A stretch of DNA of 64,000 nt from Deinococcus terrestris (lineage in GTDB: Bacteria > Deinococcota > Deinococci > Deinococcales > Deinococcaceae). Shown one piece after another: positions 58,631-64,000 of the stretch (the first letter of the stretch is position 1; each line of letters opens with the position of its first letter). The notes beneath the pieces are model-generated. The model did no database searches, was not told the origin of the DNA, and was given only the letters and a program-made list of their open reading frames with translations. The translations under genes were made by a program, and so were the position numbers. The DNA lies in assembly GCF_009377345.1 (NCBI RefSeq), contig NZ_WBSL01000009.1, forward strand, positions 18,002-82,001, in the 5' to 3' direction.

Positions 58631-58858
58631 ATGACCACTCTTAACCCCACGGAGCAGAGGCTCAGAGAGCAGCTTGAGAAAGCACGCCAGCAACGGGGAC
58701 TAACTCACGCGGCCATAGCAGAGAAATTGGGTATTAGACCGCCCTCAGTAACAGTCATCCTCACTCGTCGTAGTGGGAAAATTCCTCAGAGTCTTATAGA
58801 CGTTTTGGATGCTCTAGGTCTGGAGTTAATCGCACAGCCGAAGGAGCGCGATGCGTAA
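58631..58858 (+). CDS. XRE-family repressor, AT-rich
   Basis: 75 aa from ATG 58631. HTH of the XRE type: LTHAAIAEKLGIRPPSVTVILTRRSG, preceded by a basic helix and followed by a short tail. It is preceded by two operators that overlap its own promoter, so autoregulation is expected. It is much more AT-rich than the element around it, like the next gene. A 17-codon overlap peptide may follow (see the 58858 entry). Confidence 0.72.
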   Translation: MTTLNPTEQRLREQLEKARQQRGLTHAAIAEKLGIRPPSVTVILTRRSGKIPQSLIDVLDALGLELIAQPKERDA

Positions 58859-58911
58859 TGATGAATCGAGTACTTGTTGCAAGCTTTAAACAGGTGACTG
58901 ATAATGCATGA
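58858..58911 (+). other. Possible 17-residue coupling peptide
   Basis: A frame starting ATGATG at 58858, overlapping the XRE stop (TAATG) and ending in TGA at 58909-58911 inside the start of the HEPN-like gene. The encoded peptide is MMNRVLVASFKQVTDNA. It may only be a spacer that lets ribosomes move on; there is no proof it is made. Confidence 0.3.
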
Positions 58912-59935
58912 TGCGGAAAACCCAAATCAAGTGTTCTTGAGGCTAAATGGACTGCCTTCAGATCACGAACCCCCTCCCGATGAAACGTTTTTCTTTTTAG
59001 ATGGCATGGGCCAATGGAAAATTCATGGCACAAACTTGGATGATCGTTTACAGTCAGTAGCCTCTGATATTCATATAGCTTTGGAAGCTATATTTTTAAA
59101 TGATGCAAAAGCGTACCTAGTGTGGTCGAGTCTGCCGACATTCATTTTAGGTGGCGGCTTCCATGCAGACGTTGCTATATCAAGGGACTCTTTTACCAAA
59201 ATGATAAATATCTACTTTGATTCCATTAACGATAACGAACAAATGAAATCATTTATTAACAGCTTTATGTATCTATCAGACCTCCAACGTTTAGTGTCGA
59301 ACATTCAAGAATGCAACGATGAGATATCACAACTACGGGGAGAGTTTTACAGATCTTTAAACTTGGATGATTTGAGAACTGCCGCCAAAGACGGTGTTGT
59401 TTGGTTGAGAAATCCCACAACCACTAGAATACATGCTAATTTAGGTTTTATCTATATAAGAATGTATAGCTTGCTTGACTATATAACAAAGCTTATGTAT
59501 GAAGTACAACACTTCCACAGTGACTTCTCAACTTATCCCGTAATGAAATCTACCAAAATACAATTTGGTGACAAGAAAAAGGTCGATATTGATCAAAAAT
59601 ATGGGACAGTGTTTGGCAAATCTGACACAATATCGGAAATAGAAACGTTGAGGCATCATCTCATACATGATGGTTTTTTTGATGAATTCCCAAGAGTCTA
59701 TATAAGATTCGATAATTCGATACAGATAGAAAAGTTCATCTTAATGCCTGATATGATATCTGGCCGTTTGACCAAATTTAAGAATAGACGATTGTTTTAC
59801 GGCTCAGAAGTGAAATGGAATCTTCGCTTACCAGCCCTAATCGCAGACTTTCAACTCTTACAAGTCAACACTCTCCTAATCATTCTAGAGAATTTACGTA
59901 ATCTAGAGCAGACACTAGCTAGATCATCTAAATAA
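58904..59935 (+). CDS. AT-rich HEPN-like putative effector (343 aa)
   Basis: 343 aa from ATG 58904, with AGGTGA six bases upstream. Not matched to a known family, but the segment ISEIETLRHHLIHDGFF holds R250-x4-H255, the HEPN RNase motif pattern, and the preceding helices (YIRMYSLLDYITKLMYEVQ) fit a HEPN bundle. The gene is very AT-rich compared with the element and the chromosome, with many ATA, TTA and AGA codons, so it was acquired separately. It is cotranscribed with the XRE gene, which suggests an effector held in check by its repressor or by a partner. Function is inferred, not shown. Confidence 0.55.
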   Translation: MHDAENPNQVFLRLNGLPSDHEPPPDETFFFLDGMGQWKIHGTNLDDRLQSVASDIHIALEAIFLNDAKAYLVWSSLPTFILGGGFHADVAISRDSFTKMINIYFDSINDNEQMKSFINSFMYLSDLQRLVSNIQECNDEISQLRGEFYRSLNLDDLRTAAKDGVVWLRNPTTTRIHANLGFIYIRMYSLLDYITKLMYEVQHFHSDFSTYPVMKSTKIQFGDKKKVDIDQKYGTVFGKSDTISEIETLRHHLIHDGFFDEFPRVYIRFDNSIQIEKFILMPDMISGRLTKFKNRRLFYGSEVKWNLRLPALIADFQLLQVNTLLIILENLRNLEQTLARSSK

Positions 59936-59975
59936 TCGGAGAGACGTAGGCCCTTCCCGGTCCCCAGTCCACCCG

Positions 59976-59994
59976 CCCCCGGCCTTCCCGGGGG
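59976..59994 (+). terminator. Terminator after the HEPN-like gene
   Basis: CCCCCGG (59976-59982) pairs with CCGGGGG (59988-59994) around a 5-nt loop, followed by CCTTTCC. The remaining 218 bp before the next gene contain no gene, only GC-rich text. Confidence 0.6.
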
Positions 59995-60200
59995 CCTTTC
60001 CATACCGGCGGGAATGTCAGGTTTTATCAGGTTTTGGCCCGCTCCCGCCTCGGCGTTTTTCCCGTGTGGGCGCGGCCCGGGGAGTCTCCGGAGCTGCGGG
60101 GGCTGCGTAGGGCCTGACCCTTTCGGAAAATAGAGAAACTAGCTCCGGGACCGCTCCGGAAATCCGGAAACCCTCCGCCGAGGGGAAAGCATGGTCCGCC

Positions 60201-60206
60201 TAGGAT
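60201..60206 (+). promoter_or_regulatory. Leaderless-type -10 box TAGGAT
   Basis: TAGGAT ends six bases before the ATG at 60213, the short-leader spacing seen at other genes here. Confidence 0.5.
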
Positions 60207-60212
60207 GCGGTC

Positions 60213-60395
60213 ATGATGCGAGCCGCAGACTTTACCCCGGGGCGTTCTCCGGAGCCGGACGCCGAGGCGCAGGAATGGGAGGCGGCGGACCTGTCGCCCA
60301 CGCTGGCCCCCTATGACTGGGGCGCGGCAGGGGAGCCGGACGGGGAAACGGTGCGGTACGTCCCCGGGGTGGGATTCGTGGGCGCTGACCCTTAG
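60213..60395 (+). CDS. Small acidic protein
   Basis: 60 aa, acidic and Pro/Gly-rich, with two Trp (AEAQEWEAADL, APYDWGAAGE) and no recognised domain. Preceded by a leaderless-type -10 and followed by the second iteron cluster. Possibly an anti-repressor or a small regulator; also possibly spurious. Confidence 0.4.
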   Translation: MMRAADFTPGRSPEPDAEAQEWEAADLSPTLAPYDWGAAGEPDGETVRYVPGVGFVGADP

Positions 60396-60484
60396 CGTTC
60401 CTGAGTGCTGTTCCCCCGGTCGGGACCCGGTTTTCTGTCCCTGGCCCGGGGGCCTCCGGGGTCCCGCTCCCGGCCATTTCGAGC

Positions 60485-60669
60485 TGTGTCCCGTTTCTTT
60501 TTGGCGGGTGTCCCTTTTCTCGGCAGCTTAGAAAAGGGACACCTGTTTTCCCTCTCCCATACGGCGAAAAGTGGCATTTTCGGGCCTTTCTGCTTCGGGA
60601 GAAACGGGACACCGTTTTTTGCCGTCCCACACGATGAAAAAGGGTCGGGTGTCCCGTTCGTCCCGTTTC
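60485..60669. repeat. Second iteron cluster with a perfect hairpin
   Basis: At least six copies of GGTGTCCC(T/G)TTTC or its complement: 60485-60497, 60507-60519, 60531-60543, 60601-60613, 60648-60659 and 60660-60669. Two of them form a perfect 14-bp inverted repeat (60507-60520 with 60530-60543) with a 9-nt loop. The segment 60396-60779 otherwise lacks a gene. It is the same motif as in the primase gene. Confidence 0.75.
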
Positions 60670-60779
60670 TTTTGCGAAAAACAGGACCCCGATATTTTTT
60701 TGCCTCGTTTCGTTTCGCTTCCCCCCCCGGACCTGGGCACCCGGGGGTCGGGAGGGGCAGGGGCTAGTACGCTCAAGGC

Positions 60780-61034
60780 ATGACTATGGAAGCGGGGAAG
60801 TACACGGCGCGGGTGACGTTCCGGGAGCTGCTCGAGGCGCGGGGGCTGACCGCGTACCGGGTCGCCACTGAGGGCCGGGGGACGGTTTCGCGGAATGCCG
60901 TGTATGCCCTGGCCCGGGGGGAGGCGGACCGGGTAGACCTCGGGACGCTCGGGAAGCTGGCGGACGTGCTCGAGCGGCTGACCGGGGACCGGGTGACGGT
61001 GGGGGACCTGCTGACCCTCGAGCGGACCCCATGA
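60780..61034 (+). CDS. XRE-type HTH regulator
   Basis: 84 aa. Cro/CI-like HTH: TFRELLEARGLTAYRVATEGRGTVSRNAVYALARGEADRVDLGTLGKLADVLERLTG. Its ATG lies 49 bp before the integrase gene and its TGA overlaps the integrase ATG. It may control integrase expression, as in other islands. Confidence 0.68.
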   Translation: MTMEAGKYTARVTFRELLEARGLTAYRVATEGRGTVSRNAVYALARGEADRVDLGTLGKLADVLERLTGDRVTVGDLLTLERTP

Positions 61035-62308
61035 CGGGGGGCAAGCCCCGCCGGAAGCACGGGGACGGGAGTTACCGGGTCCTCCCCTCCGGGCGGGTGG
61101 AGTGGCGCATTTCCGCCAAAGTGGGCGGGAAATCTAAGACGCTGACCGGCACGGCAGACACGGAACCCAAAGCGCGGGCGGTGGCTCGGAAGGCCAAAGT
61201 AGACGCCGAGGCGGGGAGGCTGGCCCTAAACCGGACCGTGACCCTCGGGGCGTACCTCGAGGGGTGGCTTAAGGGCCGGGATGGGATTTCCGAGAGCACC
61301 CGGCGGAAATACGATGACCTCTTACGGCTGCATGTTCTCCCGGAAGCGGGGGCGCTGAAACTGGCGGCAGTGAACGCGGCCACGCTCCGGGAGTTTTACG
61401 GGCTGCTCCGGGAGGGGGACCCGGCCCGGAAGCGGGGGGCGCTCGGGTATTCCTCCCGGCGGCAGATACACAACATTCTTCACGCGGCGCTCGGGCAGGC
61501 AGCGGCGGACGGCCTGATTCCCGGGAACCCGGCGGCGGTGCCCGGAGTGCGGCCCACTCAGGCGGCGCGGGAAGTGGAGCCGGTCCGGGCCTTCACGCCC
61601 CTTCAGGCGGCCCGCTTCCTGGCGGTAGCAGACGCCGAGGGGGAAAGGACCGGGCAAGTTCTGGCCTTCCTGCTGCTGACCGGCATGAGGCGCGGGGAGG
61701 TGCTCGGGCTGCGGTGGGAGCATGTCACCCTCGGCGGGAAGGTCCCGGCGCTCCGGGTGGTGATACAGCGGACCGTGAGCGGGTCCCGGGTTTTCGAGGG
61801 GCCGCCCAAAACGCGGCACGCTCGGCGGATGGTCCCCCTCTCCCCGGAGGCCGTGACACTGCTCGAGCGGGTCCGGGCCAGGACTGCCGAGGAACACGCG
61901 GCCCTGTACCCGGACGCCCCGGCGTCCCCTTACGTGTTCCCGTCCCTCCGGGGCGGCCCGTATGACCCCAGCAACTTCACGCGGGTCATGAAGCGGGTGT
62001 GTCAGGCGGCAAAGGTCCCCGTCCTGGCGGTGCATGACCTCCGGCATACCTTCGCGTCCCTGGCGGCCTTCCGGGGGATACGGGTGGAAGTCCTGTCCCG
62101 GATTCTCGGGCACAGTGACCCGGCCTTCACGCTCCGCCAGTACCGGCACCTCTACCCGGAGGAACTGGCCCCGGTGTCCCTCGAGCTGCCGCCGGTCCCG
62201 GAGGACGCCGAGGGGGAAGGCGGGGAGGCGCTCGGGGCGCTGCTTCCGCCGGAGGCCCCGGCCCTCGCGTCCCCAGCCCGGCGGAAACGGAAGGGCCTCG
62301 AGGCGTGA
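61031..62308 (+). CDS. int: Tyrosine-type site-specific integrase
   Basis: 425 aa. N-terminal Arg-rich arm-binding part, a SAM-like core-binding domain (SESTRRKYDDLLRLHVLPEAGALKL), and the catalytic domain with Arg in GMRRGEVLGLRW, HDLRHTFASL (His-x-x-Arg), LGHSDPAFTLRQYRHLYPEE (His and the Tyr nucleophile). The 46-bp att repeat at 62475 is 166 bp downstream, so the integrase lies next to its own att site. It should integrate and, with the excisionase, remove the element. Confidence 0.93.
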   Translation: MTGGKPRRKHGDGSYRVLPSGRVEWRISAKVGGKSKTLTGTADTEPKARAVARKAKVDAEAGRLALNRTVTLGAYLEGWLKGRDGISESTRRKYDDLLRLHVLPEAGALKLAAVNAATLREFYGLLREGDPARKRGALGYSSRRQIHNILHAALGQAAADGLIPGNPAAVPGVRPTQAAREVEPVRAFTPLQAARFLAVADAEGERTGQVLAFLLLTGMRRGEVLGLRWEHVTLGGKVPALRVVIQRTVSGSRVFEGPPKTRHARRMVPLSPEAVTLLERVRARTAEEHAALYPDAPASPYVFPSLRGGPYDPSNFTRVMKRVCQAAKVPVLAVHDLRHTFASLAAFRGIRVEVLSRILGHSDPAFTLRQYRHLYPEELAPVSLELPPVPEDAEGEGGEALGALLPPEAPALASPARRKRKGLEA

Positions 62309-62378
62309 AGGGCGTCCCGGAGCGGCCCGAGCAGCTTCCGGAGCGTCCGCCCCGTCCCGTCCCGTTCACTGCATAACG

Positions 62379-62405
62379 CCCTGTTTTGGGGACGTTTTGG
62401 GGACG
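62379..62405. repeat. Putative integrase arm-type site, right
   Basis: Matches 44233-44259 with three differences and the same orientation, about 70 bp from the right att core. See the left-site entry. Confidence 0.65.
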
Positions 62406-62445
62406 CGGGCCTTTTTTGGGGTGCGGGAGCGCGGGAGCCAAAAGA

Positions 62446-62472
62446 AGAAACGCCGTACTAGACGGCGTTTCT
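62446..62472 (-). terminator. Terminator of tRNA-Ala supplied by the element
   Basis: A perfect 11-bp stem AGAAACGCCGT (62446-62456) with its complement (62462-62472) and a 5-nt loop; on the minus strand it is followed by TCTTTT. It lies directly after the tRNA 3' end. It replaces the ancestral terminator left at 44028-44061. Confidence 0.78.
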
Positions 62473-62474
62473 GT

Positions 62475-62549
<75 letters not shown>

Positions 62550-62563
62550 TAGCGGACTTGAGG

Positions 62564-62592
62564 ACTATAGCGTGGAGTGCTCCAGAGCGCAA
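62564..62592 (-). promoter_or_regulatory. Promoter of tRNA-Ala
   Basis: Minus strand TTGCGC (62592-62587) and TATAGT (62569-62564) separated by 17 bp, with the tRNA starting 14 bases downstream. Confidence 0.72.
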
Positions 62593-62603
62593 CTTTCCAG
62601 AGA

Positions 62604-62633
62604 ACAGGCCTCTCACACGAATGGGAGGCCTGT
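62604..62633. repeat. Inverted repeat upstream of the tRNA promoter
   Basis: ACAGGCCTC at 62604-62612 pairs with GAGGCCTGT at 62625-62633. It could terminate transcription from the decayed recombinase before the tRNA promoter. Three TGTCCAA direct repeats follow at about 62633-62668. Confidence 0.55.
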
Positions 62634-62670
62634 GTCCAACGGGGATTTTGTCCAACGCCGTGTCCAATGG

Positions 62671-63620
62671 CTACGCCGCGTCACCCCCGACAGGCTTTTC
62701 TATTGGCAAAAGATCAGACAAGTTGACCGCTGCCTGCCGCCGCTCCTCGCTATGTACCGTCCGGTAGATGTACAGGGTGGTCGAGAGCTTGGAGTGCCCC
62801 AGATTTTTGGAGATGGCGTCCGCCTGATCCCGATTCCGCGCCAATGCCAGTGAAGCGAGGGTATGCCGGAGCCCGTGGACAGGTATGCGTCGAATCTGGG
62901 CCTCGTCGCAGTAGGCATCAAGGTAGCGCTTCAGGTTCTCCAAGTTCAGGCGGACACCTGACAAGCCCGTGAACACATGTCCCGTCTCCACCCACTTCCC
63001 TGCTCTTTCAGGGCCTGCTGCTGGGCCTAATGTTCCTCCAGAAACTTCCAGGATTCTTCGGACAGGGGTAGCACGCGGGCACCGGCGGTGGTCTTGGGCG
63101 GGCTCACGTGCAGCTTGCCCTTGATCGCTACTAAGGACTCCTCAACGACGATGTGAGGGTGATCCCCCTCCAAAACCACCTTGGCCCAGCGCAGCCCGCA
63201 AGCCTCGCCCCGGCGCAACCCGGTCTGAAGGATGAACAGGAAGATTTGACCGAAAGGGTGACGGCGCCACAGGCAGTAGGCGGGTTACCTCCTGTGGGGT
63301 GAGTGCCTTGCCCTGGGGGTGAGTCTTAGGCTTACGAATCGGCTCGGGCTTGATGATGTCGCATGGGTTCTGCCGGATGACCTACATGTACAGCGCCTCC
63401 TTTAACGCGCCGTTCAGAACGCAGTGAATCTGCCGCTGGAGCGACGCACCTACGTCCTTGGCATTCAAGAGCCTGTAGAAGACATGGAGGTCAAGGCGAC
63501 GCACCTCTTGGAGTTGTTTCCGGGCCAGCGGTGCCGGACGAATGTGCTTCTCGAGCAGACCTCGCCAATTGGACACGCCGTTTAGGGATTGAGCGACACG
63601 GCCTCGGGCAGCGTGGAGAC
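62671..63620 (-). pseudogene. Decayed tyrosine recombinase
   Basis: Reading leftward, fragments of a second tyrosine recombinase appear in different frames: a SAM-like domain (SNWRGLLEKHIRPAPLARKQL) before a TAG at 63382-63384; RRGEACGLRWAKVVLEGDHP to a TAG at 63027; and GLRHTLASLALARNRDQ and LGHSKLSTTLYIYRTVHSEE to the true end at 62671. At least two stops and two frameshifts break it, so it is inactive. The 5' end seems cut by the transposase gene near 63620. Confidence 0.82.
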
Positions 63621-63639
63621 GCGAAAAAATGGAGATGGT

Positions 63640-64000
63640 ATGGCTAGATACCGTCTCCGCCACAGTTTAGGTCGACGGACCGTCATCCGTCAGCTCCACC
63701 GCTGGGCCAAACGGCATTTCAGTGACCACAAGCGGTTCAAGCACCAGAAGCTCAGTGATGCGCTGCTGGTGGCCTTGCTGCTCAGCCGTCTCGTCTTCAA
63801 GCATCCGTTCCCGTCGATTTGGTGGCAGATGCTGAGGGAAGACCGCTGCGGTCTTCCCTCGTATACCCAGGCGTACACCCGTGGCCTCCGTCTCCTGGAC
63901 CGCCTCGAAGCGGTCGTCAGCCCAGCCAGACGCTGCACAGAGGTCATCATCGACTCGATGCCGCTTCCGGTCTGCCGTCCTAAACGGGGGAAACGCTGCG
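63640..64000 (+). CDS. DDE transposase, 5' part (IS982-like, tentative)
   Basis: Frame from ATG 63640 open to the window end: RYRLRHSLGRRTVIRQLHRW, LSDALLVALLLSRLVF, SYTQAYTRGLRLLDRLEAV and VIIDSMPLPVCRPKRGK. The IDSMPLPVC segment matches the first catalytic Asp region of IS982-type transposases. A near-perfect 10-bp hairpin (63631-63640 with 63649-63658) covers its start. Truncated by the window; family uncertain. Confidence 0.7.
   Translation, partial: MARYRLRHSLGRRTVIRQLHRWAKRHFSDHKRFKHQKLSDALLVALLLSRLVFKHPFPSIWWQMLREDRCGLPSYTQAYTRGLRLLDRLEAVVSPARRCTEVIIDSMPLPVCRPKRGKRC

Noticed and set aside
44112..62474. Complete prophage
   Set aside because: No capsid, portal, terminase, tail or lysis genes recognised.

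Overview
The window looks like chromosome from a Deinococcus-type bacterium. The base composition is very GC-rich, and the gene set (Rex, PEP synthase with its PpsR-type regulator, FadN-type beta-oxidation enzyme, Hera-like DEAD-box helicase, FMN-dependent lactate-oxidase-like enzyme) fits that group. Several genes also carry a TANNNT -10 box only 5-8 nt upstream of the start codon, the leaderless promoter layout common in Deinococcus. The genus is an inference from content; no marker gene proves it.

Left part (1-44,061) is ordinary core genome in tightly packed, often 4-bp-overlapping operons: a TPR/SPOR/Rex/lipoprotein run; a nucleotidase and an FMN 2-hydroxyacid oxidase; cyclopropane fatty acid synthase; glycolate oxidase glcF-glcD-glcE; divergent ppsR/ppsA; DinB; an rRNA methyltransferase; a beta-oxidation group (fadN, hydrolase, HNH gene, fadA); a TSUP/SDR/metalloprotease run; a three-gene ADH operon; a moaB-truD run; a membrane pseudokinase-PEGA protein; guaA; a DEAD-box helicase; rluD-kinase-NUDIX-prfA; and hom. 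Two things stand out as foreign here: an AT-rich HNH-type gene (20,333-21,292) wedged between the hydrolase and fadA, and a 130-bp MITE-like element (37,600-37,729).

Middle part (44,066-62,520) is an integrated mobile element of about 18.4 kb in a tRNA-Ala(UGC) gene. A perfect 46-bp direct repeat, equal to the 3' part of the tRNA, bounds it. The complete tRNA is at the right end beside a tyrosine integrase. The element carries an excisionase-like HTH protein, a large Toprim/DUF927-type primase-helicase, a HigB/HigA-like pair, a single-chain MmeI-like restriction-modification enzyme, several small proteins of unknown function, and a divergent repressor switch. That switch drives a leftward unknown operon one way, and a repressor gene plus a strongly AT-rich gene with a HEPN-like RX4H motif the other way. 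No capsid, terminase, tail or conjugation genes were recognised, so it resembles a satellite or integrative plasmid more than a prophage. Iteron-like repeats built on GGTGTCCCTTTTC occur inside the 3' end of the primase gene and again near the integrase.

Right part (62,521-64,000) holds the tRNA-Ala 5' half and promoter, a decayed second tyrosine recombinase with stops and frameshifts, and the start of a DDE transposase running off the window. The tRNA locus has therefore been used by mobile DNA more than once.

The best candidates for something undescribed are the repressor + HEPN-like AT-rich module with its double operator, the iteron clusters embedded in and around the primase gene, and the four-gene leftward operon controlled by the same switch.
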